Shown here in pieces: positions 45,841-55,698 of a stretch of 64,000 nucleotides of DNA (the first letter of the stretch is position 1; every line of letters begins with the position of its first letter). This stretch comes from Vibrio sp. 10N.261.45.E2 (GTDB lineage Bacteria; Pseudomonadota; Gammaproteobacteria; Enterobacterales; Vibrionaceae), in assembly GCF_002875705.1 (NCBI RefSeq), contig NZ_MCZZ01000124.1:1-64000 (forward strand), written 5' to 3'. The notes beneath the pieces were generated by a model. It saw nothing but the letters and a program-made list of their open reading frames with translations. It made no database searches and had not been told where the DNA came from. The translations under genes were made by a program, and so were the position numbers.

Positions 45841-47268
45841 GTGGAAGCAGAACTCAGCGGCAATAAATATCTTGCTACCGAACAACATATTAAGGCTCAG
45901 ATAGATAAAGGGCTTTTTCATCCAGACGATCGCCTTCCCTCAATTCGTCAACTAAGCGAACAGCTTGGCGTGAGCAAAAATACCGTGATTCGCGCCTATC
46001 AAGAACTGGAAGCAACAGGCTGGGTTTATTCGGTACCTAAATCTGGCTATCGCGTAAAAACTCCCAATACCACCAATTGGGATACACCTAGCCAGCCTCA
46101 AAAAGTCGACCTGTTGTCTGTCACCAAATCTGTACTTTCTCGTCCCAAAGGTCGTCTAAAATTGTTGGCAGGCTCAGCACACCCGAACATCAACAACCCC
46201 GCAATTCATAGTTTGTACGCCGAAATCGGTCGCCACAGCCGCTTACAAACTCAACTTCCCGGTTATTACCAACTACCTCCTGGCGATGAACAATTAGTAA
46301 AGCAATTGTTAAAGATCACCCATGATCTTGGTGTACCTGCGGGATCGAAAGAGATTGCGATTACTCATGGCGCGCAGCAAGCGATCAGTTTGGCACTGCG
46401 TGCACTCACCCAGCCCGGCGACATCGTAGCGGTCGAGTCACCCTGTTACTTTGGTAACCTACTTTTGCTAGAGTCGCTTGGCTTGCAAGCTCTAGAAATT
46501 CCCAGCAGTGTTAGCCACGGCATTGATATTCCATCACTACAGAGTGCGTTGGACAAATGGGAAGTGAAAACCTTACTGCTAACGCCAAACTTTACCAATC
46601 CAACCGGCTCACGGATGCCATTGGCCAATCGAAAGGCATTATTGGAAATCTCTGGATCTCTACCAATTATCGAAGACGATGTATTCGGTAGCTTGTCATT
46701 CGATACACCAATCGCGAGCCTCAAAGAGCTTGATGATCAAGATAGAGTCATCTACGTCAACTCAATGTCTAAAACCTTAGATTCACGCCTACGAATCGGT
46801 TGGTTATTGTCGGGCCGCTATCAACCTTTAATCGAAAAGTACCTCTTATGTGACAACATGGGCAGCTCGAACCTAATGCAATCGGCAGTGGGTCAATTTC
46901 TCACAACAGGCAAATACCGCAGCCATTTATCTAAGATGAAGCGCCTCTATCAAACCAATCAAAAGCAATTCCAAAGCCTGTTAATACAAGCATTGGATAG
47001 CTACCCGCACCTTGTCGGGCGATACCACCTATCAAAGCCTGAAGGTTCTTTTTTAAACTGGATAACACTGCCAGAATCAGTCGACAGCTACGCCGTTTAT
47101 CAAGATTGCTTGAAACACAAATTAGGCATATTACCCGGCACTGTATTTGGAACGAATGACCAATATAAACACTGCTTGCGCTTCACTGTCGCCAATATTG
47201 AAGAGAGTAAAGAGTGGAAAGAAGGGGTTGCGACACTAGCCAAGATAATCGCTAGGCACGCAAACTAG
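45841..47268 (+). CDS. MocR-type PLP-dependent transcriptional regulator
   Basis: A 475-residue fusion: N-terminal GntR winged helix (residues 1-75; DRLPSIRQLSEQLGVSKNTVIRAYQELEATG) and a C-terminal fold-type I aminotransferase domain. PLP-site features: THGAQQAISLALRAL, TPNFTNPTGSRMP, IIEDDVFGSL, and the Schiff-base Lys in NSMSKTLDSRLRIGWL. Start is GTG with GAGGG 9 nt upstream. Likely controls the divergent exporter, with an amino acid or PLP adduct as signal. Confidence 0.92.
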   Translation: MEAELSGNKYLATEQHIKAQIDKGLFHPDDRLPSIRQLSEQLGVSKNTVIRAYQELEATGWVYSVPKSGYRVKTPNTTNWDTPSQPQKVDLLSVTKSVLSRPKGRLKLLAGSAHPNINNPAIHSLYAEIGRHSRLQTQLPGYYQLPPGDEQLVKQLLKITHDLGVPAGSKEIAITHGAQQAISLALRALTQPGDIVAVESPCYFGNLLLLESLGLQALEIPSSVSHGIDIPSLQSALDKWEVKTLLLTPNFTNPTGSRMPLANRKALLEISGSLPIIEDDVFGSLSFDTPIASLKELDDQDRVIYVNSMSKTLDSRLRIGWLLSGRYQPLIEKYLLCDNMGSSNLMQSAVGQFLTTGKYRSHLSKMKRLYQTNQKQFQSLLIQALDSYPHLVGRYHLSKPEGSFLNWITLPESVDSYAVYQDCLKHKLGILPGTVFGTNDQYKHCLRFTVANIEESKEWKEGVATLAKIIARHAN

Positions 47269-47302
47269 ATTACCTTTCTAAATTCTATTCAGACCAAAAC
47301 AA

Positions 47303-47332
47303 CAAAGCCCCACTCAACTGAGCGGGGCTTTC
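47303..47332. terminator. Terminator between mocR and AhpD-like gene
   Basis: AAAGCCCC-GCTCAnnnTGAGC-type hairpin (AAAGCCCCACTCAACTGAGCGGGGCTTTC, shown here by its arms AAAGCCCC and GGGGCTTT) between convergent genes. Confidence 0.8.
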
Positions 47333-47364
47333 ATCATTTCATATATTGGTTTGCTTCAATGCAA

Positions 47365-47913
47365 TTAACCTTGCCAAGCGAACTGTTCAAATACTTTATC
47401 TACTGGTGTTTTAGCAACGTGGTTTACGTAGTTACTGATCACTTTCTGAGATAGACCAAGAATCACTTCTAACACTTGCTGTTGACCGTAGCCCGCTTCG
47501 AAGAATGCTGCCATTTCACTTTCAGGCACATTGCCGCGATTACGGACCATACTTAGTGTGAAGTCATGCAGAGCTTGCAGCTTTTCAGTTGGTAAAGCCG
47601 TGCGATTGCGCAGTGCTTCGGTGATTGCAGGATCAACCTTCATTGAGTGTGCGATGCCTGTGTGTGCAGGTACGCAGTAGTGACATTCGTGTTCAACGTT
47701 AATAGTTTGCCAAACAACCGTTAGCTCTTCAGCATCGAAAGATGAGTCATTAAACGCCTGATGCAGCTGAGTGTAAGACTTAAGTGTGTTTGGAGATTCA
47801 GCTAACACACCCCAGAGCCCCGGAACTCGACCCATCTGCTTTTTAGCGCCTTCAAGAATAGGTTTGCTTTGCTCTGGCGCGGTTTCTATTGAATGAATTT
47901 TGAAGTTGCTCAT
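47365..47913 (-). CDS. Carboxymuconolactone decarboxylase / AhpD-like protein
   Basis: A 182-residue all-helical protein with the AhpD-type redox motif EHECHYCVPAHTGIAH (C-x2-C with downstream His). Such proteins act as alkylhydroperoxidase or related reductase partners. No decarboxylase context is present, so peroxidase-like function is more likely. Two GAAC-N4-GTTC palindromes upstream match the one before the TetR gene at 60615, suggesting control by that repressor. Confidence 0.85.
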   Translation of the reverse strand: MSNFKIHSIETAPEQSKPILEGAKKQMGRVPGLWGVLAESPNTLKSYTQLHQAFNDSSFDAEELTVVWQTINVEHECHYCVPAHTGIAHSMKVDPAITEALRNRTALPTEKLQALHDFTLSMVRNRGNVPESEMAAFFEAGYGQQQVLEVILGLSQKVISNYVNHVAKTPVDKVFEQFAWQG

Positions 47914-48010
47914 TGTTCTATCCCTATCAATTTATGATTCTAAATTTGTTCAATCACGGAGCAATTATTGAATGCGCTCCGCTGGTGTGAAAACAATATA
48001 GATCAAAATA

Positions 48011-48022
48011 GAACGATCGTTC
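48011..48022. promoter_or_regulatory. Candidate TetR operator A
   Basis: GAAC-GATC-GTTC, a perfect palindrome 98 bp upstream of the AhpD-like gene. Confidence 0.6.
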
Positions 48023-48031
48023 AAGCTTTAT

Positions 48032-48049
48032 TTTGAACATTCGTTCAAA
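48032..48049. promoter_or_regulatory. Candidate TetR operator B
   Basis: TTTGAAC-ATTC-GTTCAAA, a 7+7 inverted repeat containing the same GAAC-N4-GTTC core, 24 bp from operator A. Confidence 0.6.
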
Positions 48050-48089
48050 GTTCACATTAAAGCATGACGAATATCTTCTACTCATAACA

Positions 48090-48128
48090 AGAAAGCCCAA
48101 CAGGCAATACCTGATGGGCTTTCTATTT
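48090..48128. terminator. Terminator of the GNAT gene
   Basis: AGAAAGCCCAACAGG / CCTGATGGGCTTTCT hairpin, T-rich on the minus-strand side. Confidence 0.75.
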
Positions 48129-48151
48129 TTCTCAATTTTTATTGCAAGCGG

Positions 48152-48703
48152 TTACCAGTATTCGGGGTGAGCCAAAGCTTTAACACAACTCGACCGTTCA
48201 CTCGCCACTCTGATTTCACTGCCAATTAGCGATTGACCAATCCAACCATGAGGGTAACTCAGCTCAAATGGTGCAGGGATCTGCTCAACCGTGATGCTTT
48301 CAAAACCTACTTTTGAATAGTAGCTCGGATCACCGTATGTCACTGCAAGTTCAACACCCTGTTCTTTTAGAGTATCTAAGCTATAGTGAATCAGCTTTTG
48401 ACCAATGCCTAGCTTTTGAACTCTAGTGCTCACCGCTACTGGTGAAAGCAGATATACCTTCGTGTCATCATCAAGTGTGAGCGGAGTAAAGATAATCGCG
48501 CCAGCAATCTTATTATCCAACTCGTTAGAATCATCTTCCGCGACAAAACAAAGTAGTTCTGCCGAATCCGTGGTCGTCAAAAGATCATTGGCAAGCTTAC
48601 CAATAGTTTTACCTTCGTTCTCCCCTTCTGAATCAGCAAAGGTTTGAGTAAAAAGTTGAGTGACCGTTTCGATCTCGCTTGAATCATATTGTCTAAATTT
48701 CAT
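48152..48703 (-). CDS. GNAT family N-acetyltransferase
   Basis: A 183-residue GNAT protein of the YhbS-like type: LLSPVAVSTRVQKLGIGQKLIHYSLDTL (acetyl-CoA loop Q/R-x2-G-x-G/A) and LAVTYGDPSYYSKVGFESI. Substrate unknown. I chose ATG 48703; an upstream GTG (48715) directly abuts the preceding stop. Tightly coupled to the MerR-methyltransferase gene. Confidence 0.85.
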   Translation of the reverse strand: MKFRQYDSSEIETVTQLFTQTFADSEGENEGKTIGKLANDLLTTTDSAELLCFVAEDDSNELDNKIAGAIIFTPLTLDDDTKVYLLSPVAVSTRVQKLGIGQKLIHYSLDTLKEQGVELAVTYGDPSYYSKVGFESITVEQIPAPFELSYPHGWIGQSLIGSEIRVASERSSCVKALAHPEYW

Positions 48704-48715
48704 GGTGTTCTTCAC

Positions 48716-49948
48716 TTACTGTACTTTCTTCAACACAAAGAAGTGATAATCAAAATCACGCTTGGAAGAGCCTTGAGGATCTTCAAAGGATTCACTCTTA
48801 GGTTTGTTGTGATTGAAAAATTGTTTAATTTCATTGTCGCAATCTGCGAGCGCTTTTGAGTTAGGCATTGCCACTTTCAAGGCCTCGACTTGCTTCTGAA
48901 GAGGCTGATAATAAGCAAGCCAACCGGCATCACTCATCGCAAATTCGTCCAAGACTTGATAGCCCGCCGCTTTTGCATGTTTGATACGCTCAGAAACCGT
49001 CGTCATATCTGGGTACTCTTTCTGCCAGAATGCTTTGATTTGTTTGTTTGGGTTCTCGGTGTTCCACACCAAGTCATTGACGACCAAGATGCCATCATCA
49101 GTCAGTAGCTTTCTCCACTGCTTTAACGCCTTCTGAACACCCATGATGTACGCACTACCTTCAGACCAAATTAGGTCGAACGACTTCGCCTCAAATGGTA
49201 AATCCATCATGCTTGCACATACCGTTTTTAGGTTGCTTTCTAAGCCAAGAGCCTGTGCTTGCTGAATCAGAATATCCAAGCTTGGTTGATCATTGTCTAA
49301 CGCTGTTATTTGCACGTCCGTTTGATATTCAACTAAGGCTTTCGCCAACACCTTAGTCGCGATGCCTTTACCACAGCCGATCTCAAGCACGTGTTTAGGT
49401 GAAAACGGAACTTGCGACATCGCCGCTAAAGTATCTTCAGCCGTTCCAGGCCCTAAGCGCTCTAAACCCTCAAAGATCGCACCAAAATCAGCCATGTATT
49501 GATCATGTTCATTCATATCTTTCGATAACCACTTCAATCGCAAAGCCTGTTTCTCATCAAAGCCCTGCTTAATTAACCAATCGAGGTGTGCATCTGGCGC
49601 AAGCTTATCCATCGACTCATGCCACTCTTCTAAGCCACTTTCACCTAGCATTGCGGCTAATAGGTCACGTGACCGCTGTTTTTGAACAAGCTCTTCGTCC
49701 AATTGTTTCAGGCGATTTTCCAACAAACTACGTTCTATTTTTGCATCTAAGCAGGCTTGGCACTCTTTAAGTGTCAACCCACCCGCTTGCAGTTGCTGTA
49801 ACAAGCGAACACGTTGCAAGTCCTTCTCAGAGTAGAAACGATACCCATTGTTCTGACGTTGAGCTTCAATCAAGCCTAGCTTACCGTAATACAACAATGT
49901 TGAGCGACTCAGCCCAACTAATTCCGCCAGTTCAGAGATACGATACAT
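48716..49948 (-). CDS. MerR regulator fused to SAM methyltransferase
   Basis: A 410-residue two-domain protein. Residues 1-70: MerR helix-turn-helix and wing (YRISELAELVGLSRSTLLYYGKLGLIEAQRQNNGYRFYSEKDLQRV), then a dimerising helix to about 105. Residues 185-320: class I methyltransferase with motif I VLEIGCGKGIATKVLA, motif II ITALDNDQPSLDIL, FDLIWSEGSAY. The fusion suggests a transcription factor whose effector domain is, or derives from, a methyltransferase, for example for arsenite, metal or a small molecule. No Cys ligand pattern like MerR/CueR is visible in the helix after the HTH. Confidence 0.87.
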   Translation of the reverse strand: MYRISELAELVGLSRSTLLYYGKLGLIEAQRQNNGYRFYSEKDLQRVRLLQQLQAGGLTLKECQACLDAKIERSLLENRLKQLDEELVQKQRSRDLLAAMLGESGLEEWHESMDKLAPDAHLDWLIKQGFDEKQALRLKWLSKDMNEHDQYMADFGAIFEGLERLGPGTAEDTLAAMSQVPFSPKHVLEIGCGKGIATKVLAKALVEYQTDVQITALDNDQPSLDILIQQAQALGLESNLKTVCASMMDLPFEAKSFDLIWSEGSAYIMGVQKALKQWRKLLTDDGILVVNDLVWNTENPNKQIKAFWQKEYPDMTTVSERIKHAKAAGYQVLDEFAMSDAGWLAYYQPLQKQVEALKVAMPNSKALADCDNEIKQFFNHNKPKSESFEDPQGSSKRDFDYHFFVLKKVQ

Positions 49949-50012
49949 GTACTTCCCCTCTCATTTCGGTAGCAAAGATAAACTATGAAGTTGTAGTCAG
50001 GTCAACAACCTT

Positions 50013-50999
50013 TTAGAGATTTTTCTCGTCTTTTCCTTGTTCAGATTCAAATTGGTAAAGCGATCTGAGCGTATCTTTTAACCACAGAATAAGGGGATTG
50101 TAGGCGTTGCGTTTATGCCAGATCATGGTGAAGGGGATCAGCAGCTTGTTAGCATTTTCTTCATCTAAAGGGATGGGTAAGCAGGTAAGGTTAGGGTGAA
50201 GTTGATCTATATAACGTCGACAATAATTGGGCGCGACAGTCATCATGGTGTGATTGGGTTGAGCCGCCATAAACAAAGATTGCTCGAAGCCTGCAAGCGT
50301 AAGGGCGATATTTCGCTCTACCTTCAAGTCGGTAAGCACTTCATCCAACGCCCATGTTTCGCTTTTTTCCCACACAATATTGATATGAGAGTATTTGAGG
50401 AATGCCTCAAGATTCCACTCATCCTGTATGGCTGGGTGATCTTTTCTTAGATACACGACGGGCAAATCATGGAACAAGATCTCGAAATCGATGAAGTACG
50501 GCAGCGCGTCTAGAGATTCTTTCGAACGCGGATGGCTTTCTCGCCCTGAAAAACCAATATCAGATTCACCACGCACGATAGAGTCTATAGAGTCATAGTC
50601 CCAATTTCGTATTTTGATCTTTGCATCAGGATAGCGTTGATACACGCTTTGCGTCAGCTCGTTAAGCATGATCAGTGACAGAGGGGATTCGGCCTCTAGA
50701 TTCAAACGCACATCTTTGGGCGCATCGTCGCCGCGAGTCGTGAGGATTTGACTGCCAATCTGCAGCCAGTCTTGAAGATCTTTCACCATACTTAGCGCAA
50801 GTGGTGTCGGTGTTAAACCTCTTGGTGTTTTCACAAACAGAGGATCATCGAACCAATCTCGAAGCTTGGTCAGTGATTTACTCACCGTTGAAGGCGTGAC
50901 GTTAAGCTTTTTGGCAGCTTTTGAAACACTCTGCTCTTGCAACAACAATTGCAGAGTGAACAATAAATTCAAATCAAGACGAGCTAGTGGCTTCTTCAT
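50013..50999 (-). CDS. yidZ: LysR family regulator YidZ-like
   Basis: A 328-residue [55 protein letters not shown] is the YidZ/LeuO/NodD-type helix-turn-helix. It overlaps the end of mdtL by 26 bp, as yidZ follows mdtL in enterobacteria, which supports the name. ATG 50999 is used; a GTG two codons earlier is possible. Ligand unknown; YidZ has been linked to nitric oxide resistance. Confidence 0.82.
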   Translation of the reverse strand: MKKPLARLDLNLLFTLQLLLQEQSVSKAAKKLNVTPSTVSKSLTKLRDWFDDPLFVKTPRGLTPTPLALSMVKDLQDWLQIGSQILTTRGDDAPKDVRLNLEAESPLSLIMLNELTQSVYQRYPDAKIKIRNWDYDSIDSIVRGESDIGFSGRESHPRSKESLDALPYFIDFEILFHDLPVVYLRKDHPAIQDEWNLEAFLKYSHINIVWEKSETWALDEVLTDLKVERNIALTLAGFEQSLFMAAQPNHTMMTVAPNYCRRYIDQLHPNLTCLPIPLDEENANKLLIPFTMIWHKRNAYNPLILWLKDTLRSLYQFESEQGKDEKNL

Positions 51000-52176
51000 A
51001 ATCACTTTTAACTTGGGAAGGACCTACCCATAGTATTAGAGCAATACTGATAACTCCACCAGCAGCAAGTATAAATACCAACATATTCAATGCACTGAAC
51101 CCGAGCACACCCATAAACCAGATAAACAATGCCGAGGTACACACCTGAGAAACGCCCAATATCGAACTCGCGACGCCTGCTCGTTGTGAATAGCAACTCA
51201 ATGCTTGGCTCATTGCAACACCAAAACCTAGCGAGAAACCACCACACACAAAAGCAAAGCCTAACAGCGTGACATAATGCCCTAACCCACCATTAACCGA
51301 CGCAAGCAATAAGACAGCCGCAATGACAAAACATATTTGAGATGTCAGCATCAAGCTTTTCTGCTTAAACACATTCAGGGCAAACGGCGCTGAAAACGAC
51401 ACCAACATGCTAACCAGTGCTGTGAGCGCCATAATATAAGAGTACTGACCACGGTCGAAGCCAAGCTCAGTCATGATCAACATTGGAGATACATTCACGT
51501 AAGTCAGAATCGCCGTCACACCTAAGCTAGTGATGATCACTCGACTGATAAATAAGGGATCTTTGAAGGTTTCGGTTGAAGTGGTGTGAGACACAGAAAC
51601 TTTGGTCACTTCAGAATCTTGACCATTCGGCTTGGTTTCTCTTAGCACTAACACAGAGAGAAAACACACGATAACGCCCATACTCGCCATCGTCGTAAAC
51701 AGGCTCGGCCAAGGATAAACAGTCATAATTAAGTGGCCAATCACGGGCGCAATCACTGGTACGATGCAGGTAATACCGTTCATCATCGACAGCACCTTGG
51801 CACGCTTTTGGTCGTCTAACACATCTCGCAAAATAGCGAATGCCACCACATAACATGAACCTGCACCTACACCTTGAAAAAAACGCACTGCAAGAAACGG
51901 TTCCGCGCTGGTCACAATCCCGCCTAACATCGAAGAGATAGCAAAGACAATCGCACCAAAAATCGCAACAGGCTTTCTTCCTACATTGTCGGCAAATTTA
52001 CCAGCGAACAACATGGTGGTTGCCATACCTGCGAGATAGATGGAGAACGCGACATGAAGCTGCGCCTCTGAGGCATTTAGATCAGCAACGATTTGAGGCA
52101 AGCCCACCAAATACAAATCAATCGCCGTTGGATACAAGAGAACAAGCGCGAAACTACAAAACAAAAAACGATACAT
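50974..52176 (-). CDS. mdtL: Multidrug efflux MFS transporter MdtL
   Basis: A 400-residue 12-helix MFS drug:H+ antiporter of the DHA1/Bcr-CflA type: [19 protein letters not shown], loop 2-3 [18 protein letters not shown], helix 5 motif C RVIAPV-like ([17 protein letters not shown]). Start ATG 52176 has GGGGG upstream; a longer upstream frame would add 28 residues without membrane character. Forms a mdtL-yidZ operon. Confidence 0.88.
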   Translation of the reverse strand: MYRFLFCSFALVLLYPTAIDLYLVGLPQIVADLNASEAQLHVAFSIYLAGMATTMLFAGKFADNVGRKPVAIFGAIVFAISSMLGGIVTSAEPFLAVRFFQGVGAGSCYVVAFAILRDVLDDQKRAKVLSMMNGITCIVPVIAPVIGHLIMTVYPWPSLFTTMASMGVIVCFLSVLVLRETKPNGQDSEVTKVSVSHTTSTETFKDPLFISRVIITSLGVTAILTYVNVSPMLIMTELGFDRGQYSYIMALTALVSMLVSFSAPFALNVFKQKSLMLTSQICFVIAAVLLLASVNGGLGHYVTLLGFAFVCGGFSLGFGVAMSQALSCYSQRAGVASSILGVSQVCTSALFIWFMGVLGFSALNMLVFILAAGGVISIALILWVGPSQVKSDYEEATSSS

Positions 52177-52605
52177 AACACCCCCACATAATTGGTGTGA
52201 GGATAATAAGATCGAAACGCCAAACGACCGAGTGGCATCTACGACAACAGATCTTTCCATTTACGACAAACCACCAGTATATAAACAAAGTAACATTCAA
52301 GGGTTCATAAAAAAGCAAGCATCTGAATTGATTTTGATGAAATTACAGCGCAGCCTAACCAGTGATAAATTAGCAAATTTTGAGCAGTCAGAAATTTACA
52401 GACGTTATTGAAACGCTAAAACAATTCAGAAAAGGCATACTTTAATCAGCCTCTCATATTCACTGTAAATTCCTGCTTAAATTTTTTAGAAAAATTCAAA
52501 AATAATTAGAAATTAACCCCTAACTTTACTGAGTAATTTGTTAGGCTTGGCAACAAATATTTACAATCCAACTAAAAATTAATTGGATACTTTGAGGTTG
52601 CTATC
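52177..52605. other. Divergent mdtL-permease intergenic region
   Basis: About 430 bp, very AT-rich. One TyrR-box-like element at 52548-52565. No ORF that I can support. Confidence 0.5.
52548..52565. promoter_or_regulatory. Weak TyrR-box-like site
   Basis: TGGCAA-CAAATA-TTTACA resembles the TyrR box TGTAAA-N6-TTTACA with two mismatches, keeping the key G and C, about 40 bp before an aromatic amino acid permease gene. Confidence 0.3.
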
Positions 52606-53775
52606 TTGAATATGAAATTATTCGGCAGTTCTTTGATTCTTTCAGGGACTGCATTAGGGGCTGGCATGCTTGCTATTCCCATGGTGTTGGCCCAATTTGG
52701 CTTCATGATCAGCTCAGTGCTGATGCTACTTATCTTTATCGGCACCACTTACTCTGCACTCCTATTAGCAGAAGCATGCACCAAAACCAAAGACAACACT
52801 GGCATGAGCAGTGTCGCTTACCTAACTTTGGGTAGCAAAGGTAAACACTTTATCAATGCACTCTTTTACCTGCTGCTGGTCTGCATGCTCATCGCTTATA
52901 TCTTGGGCGTGGGTGACATCATCCATAAACTACTGCTCGACGTTGGCGTGAACATCTCTGCTTCTGCTGCTTATACGGTTTTCAGCCTATTGATGGGCGC
53001 TATCGTCGTCTCGGGTAAATCTTATATCGACAAACTGAACCGCGGACTGTTCATCTTGATGGTAGTCATGTTGTTTATCGTTATCGCATCATTATTTAGC
53101 AATATTCGTTTGGATTACCTGACGCAAACTAGCAACTACACAGCCAACGATGTGGTTCAATACAGCGCCGTTATCTTTACTAGCTTTGCCTCTATGGTGG
53201 TGATCCCATCACTGGTTATCTACAACCGAGAAGCGACTCAAAAGCAGATCCGCAATATGATTCTTTTAGGTTCTGTGATTCCACTCGTGTGCTACCTCAC
53301 TTGGTTATTTGCGATTATCGGTAACCTTGGCACAGATGCGATCAGCCAGTTCCACAACATTTCAGAACTGATTTCAGCGTTTAGCGGACAGTCTGCTTGG
53401 TTGAAAGTAGTGATTGCACTGTTCTCAGCATTAGCTTTAGTGACCTCTTTCCTCGGCGTGTCGATGGCGCTGTATGACCAAAACAAAGATGCCGTTACCA
53501 ACAACAAAGCGTTGGCTTATGCTCTAACCTTCATCTTACCTTTGGTATTAGCAGAGCTATTCGCTAGTCAATTTGTAAGCATGCTGGACTATGCAGGCAT
53601 GGTGTTGGTGTTCCTAGCGATATGGGGCCCTCTAGCAATGGTGGTTAAGGTTCGTAGACCAGACTTCCCTCACCTACAAAGCGAAGGCAGCTATACTGCT
53701 GCCGGTGGAGACACCGCACTGATGGCGACATTCGGTTTTGGTGCTTTGATTTTCGTGTCTTGGTTTATGAGTTGA
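52606..53775 (+). CDS. Aromatic amino acid permease (TyrP/Mtr family)
   Basis: A 389-residue protein with 11 membrane helices. The HAAAP signature GSSLILSGTALGAGMLAIPMVLAQFGF is at the N-terminus, and VIPSLVIYNREATQKQI and GVSMALYDQNKD are in the usual places. Imports tyrosine, tryptophan or a related amino acid by proton symport; TyrP-like is the closest by eye. TTG at 52606 is 8 nt after GAGG, better spaced than the ATG two codons later, so I keep TTG. Confidence 0.87.
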   Translation: MNMKLFGSSLILSGTALGAGMLAIPMVLAQFGFMISSVLMLLIFIGTTYSALLLAEACTKTKDNTGMSSVAYLTLGSKGKHFINALFYLLLVCMLIAYILGVGDIIHKLLLDVGVNISASAAYTVFSLLMGAIVVSGKSYIDKLNRGLFILMVVMLFIVIASLFSNIRLDYLTQTSNYTANDVVQYSAVIFTSFASMVVIPSLVIYNREATQKQIRNMILLGSVIPLVCYLTWLFAIIGNLGTDAISQFHNISELISAFSGQSAWLKVVIALFSALALVTSFLGVSMALYDQNKDAVTNNKALAYALTFILPLVLAELFASQFVSMLDYAGMVLVFLAIWGPLAMVVKVRRPDFPHLQSEGSYTAAGGDTALMATFGFGALIFVSWFMS

Positions 53776-53867
53776 TAGATACACAGCATCAACCGCTGCC
53801 GTGGTGATATGTACGTGGTCTTGAGTGGAGGCTAAACAAGTACTTCAAACTCACTCCAAAACACAAA

Positions 53868-53916
53868 AAGCCAGTGAGTACCTGATATTAACAGTAGGTA
53901 CTCACTGGCTTTTTCA
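53868..53916. terminator. Bidirectional terminator
   Basis: AAAAAGCCAGTGAGTACCT / AGGTACTCACTGGCTTTTT hairpin between the convergent permease and ohrR genes. Confidence 0.87.
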
Positions 53917-53953
53917 TTATTTGCACATTATTACTGAGATTTAAAAAACGTTC

Positions 53954-54391
53954 TTATTGAGTTAAGTTATCAAGTAACTGCTCACATTGCGCTTTGAGCG
54001 ATTTAAGTTCGCTTTCATTCATCTTAGATAGACAAAATATCTCTTCTGGGACAGTTTGTGCGCGCTCTTTGAGTTCAGTCCCTACCGGAGTTAACGTAAT
54101 CACTCGCACTCGTTCATCTTCAGCACTACGTGTACGAAGCACATAACCTTTTGCTTCTAAACGCTTAAGTAATGGAGTCAAGGTTCCTGAATCTAAATGT
54201 GTTTTAGCGCCTAACGCTTTGACATTTATCTCTTGCTGCTCCCAAAGCACCATCATCACAATGTACTGTAAATAAGTAAGATCAAGCGCTTTCAGTAGAG
54301 GTTGATAAGCTCGGCTCATAGCATTTGAAGCACTGTAAAGCGCAAAGCACACCTGATTATCTAACTTTAGATATTCATCTTGATCGCTCAC
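53954..54391 (-). CDS. ohrR: Organic hydroperoxide sensor/repressor OhrR
   Basis: A 145-residue MarR-family repressor. The peroxide-sensing Cys is in LDNQVCFALYSASNAM; the winged helix includes LGAKTHLDSGTLTPLLKRLEAKGYV and RSAEDERVRVITLT. A second Cys (EEIFCLSK) allows a two-Cys, intersubunit-disulfide mechanism. Start is GTG 54391, 5 nt after GAGG. Divergent from ohr with matching operators between. Confidence 0.9.
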   Translation of the reverse strand: MSDQDEYLKLDNQVCFALYSASNAMSRAYQPLLKALDLTYLQYIVMMVLWEQQEINVKALGAKTHLDSGTLTPLLKRLEAKGYVLRTRSAEDERVRVITLTPVGTELKERAQTVPEEIFCLSKMNESELKSLKAQCEQLLDNLTQ

Positions 54392-54411
54392 GATCACCTC
54401 GTCAATAAATT

Positions 54412-54425
54412 AAATTGCACACAAT
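54412..54425. promoter_or_regulatory. OhrR operator half 1
   Basis: AAATTGCACACAAT, inverted relative to the copy at 54473. Located at the ohrR start. Confidence 0.65.
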
Positions 54426-54472
54426 ATACTTGCACACATATATTTGATCAATTAAGCTAACCTCAACATTAG

Positions 54473-54486
54473 ATTGTGCGCAATTT
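54473..54486. promoter_or_regulatory. OhrR operator half 2
   Basis: ATTGTGCGCAATTT, the inverted counterpart of the element at 54412, about 33 bp before the ohr start. Confidence 0.65.
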
Positions 54487-54518
54487 AATTTTACACAATT
54501 ATTTTAAGGACTAAGACA

Positions 54519-54941
54519 ATGACAACACTCTACACAACTTCTGCTACTGCAACGGCGGGTCGTAACGGCCAAGTTTCTACTGATGACAACCTGCTTTCAG
54601 TAGCGTTGAGCTACCCTAAAGAGATGGGCGGAACAGGTGAAGCGACCAACCCAGAACAACTATTTGCTGCGGGTTACTCTGCGTGTTTCTCAAATGCTCT
54701 ACTTCATGTAGCTAAAGAGATGAAAATCAAAATCGCATCAGCGCCAACGACTGCGACAGTGGGTATCGGACCAAATGAAAACGGTGGCTTTGCTTTAAAT
54801 GTTGCTCTATCGATTGAACTGGATCTAGAGCAAGAACAAGCTGTGACGCTTGTGAAAACGGCGCACCAAGTTTGCCCTTACTCAAATGCGGTTCGTGGCA
54901 ACATTGATGTGAAATTGTCGGTTAACGGACAAGCGCTTTAG
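54519..54941 (+). CDS. ohr: Organic hydroperoxide resistance protein Ohr
   Basis: A 140-residue thiol peroxidase of the Ohr/OsmC fold. The catalytic Cys are in GYSACFSNAL (residue about 56-65, peroxidatic) and HQVCPYSNAVRGN (resolving). PEQLFAAGY and conserved Glu of the active site are present. It reduces organic and lipid hydroperoxides with lipoyl reductant. Controlled by OhrR from the divergent gene. Confidence 0.95.
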   Translation: MTTLYTTSATATAGRNGQVSTDDNLLSVALSYPKEMGGTGEATNPEQLFAAGYSACFSNALLHVAKEMKIKIASAPTTATVGIGPNENGGFALNVALSIELDLEQEQAVTLVKTAHQVCPYSNAVRGNIDVKLSVNGQAL

Positions 54942-55203
54942 TCTCAAGTCAAAGCCTGAAAGATACGCCAATAGAGATGTCTGTAGACGCCTAAAATTGA
55001 GTCTTATCCCTAAGTTACTTTGCTTTGAGCGAGTAACTTGGGGATTGTTCATTCGTTAATAGCGAATAAGCTTTACCAAAACAAATCGATACTCAGATCC
55101 CGTAACGCCGGATTGGCAGACACCGAAAATTGACATCGACATATTGCGATATCCTAGTTTCGAGGGTATATTTCACTTAAATCAGAAATAGCAGTCAAAC
55201 ACC

Positions 55204-55512
55204 ATGTCAGACGTGAACGAAATTTTAAAGTCCATCAACAACCCTGTACGCCGAGATATTCTTCATTGGCTTAAGTCGCCTCAAGAGCACTTTAACTTAG
55301 AGAAACAACTCGTTGATACTGATGTTGAGGGGGTATGCGTTAGCATTATTCAGGAGAAGAGTGGCCTATCTCAATCTACCGTTTCTTCTTACCTCTCGAA
55401 CCTACAGCGTGCAAAGTTAGTGACATCAAAACGCATTGGCTCGTGGACTTACTACAAGCGTAATGACGAATACATCGAGAAATTCCTAAAAGCGCTGTCT
55501 GATTCCCTATAG
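55204..55512 (+). CDS. ArsR-like winged-helix regulator
   Basis: A 102-residue HTH protein: ILKSINNPVRRDILHWLKSPQEHF, recognition helix LSQSTVSSYLSNLQRAKLV, wing SKRIGSWTYYKRND. One Cys only (EGVCVSII), so metal sensing like classical ArsR is unlikely; the related group often senses other stresses or redox state. It lies 186 bp upstream of the aldehyde dehydrogenase gene in the same direction. Confidence 0.82.
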   Translation: MSDVNEILKSINNPVRRDILHWLKSPQEHFNLEKQLVDTDVEGVCVSIIQEKSGLSQSTVSSYLSNLQRAKLVTSKRIGSWTYYKRNDEYIEKFLKALSDSL

Positions 55513-55628
55513 TTGAAAAGAACAAGAATCAACAGAACAACAGTTAGATAGCACGATGAAAACTGGATGGATTCACGCCATCCTTTATGACAAATATCAT
55601 TTATTAAAAATTAACACATCGAGATTTT

Positions 55629-55650
55629 TAGATATCTAGTTATCTAACTA
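55629..55650. promoter_or_regulatory. Overlapping palindromes upstream of aldehyde dehydrogenase gene
   Basis: TAGATATCTA (55629-55638) and TAGTTA-TC-TAACTA (55637-55650), two perfect palindromes sharing two bases, 49 bp before the dehydrogenase start. Candidate operator for the adjacent ArsR-like protein. Confidence 0.5.
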
Positions 55651-55698
55651 TTTAATAATAATGATGCAGATACTAAAAATGCAGCGGAGCCGACAAAC

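Noticed and set aside
52177..52605. Additional TyrR boxes
   Set aside because: Other TGTAAA or TTTACA half-sites lack a partner at the right spacing; only one weak full site is listed.
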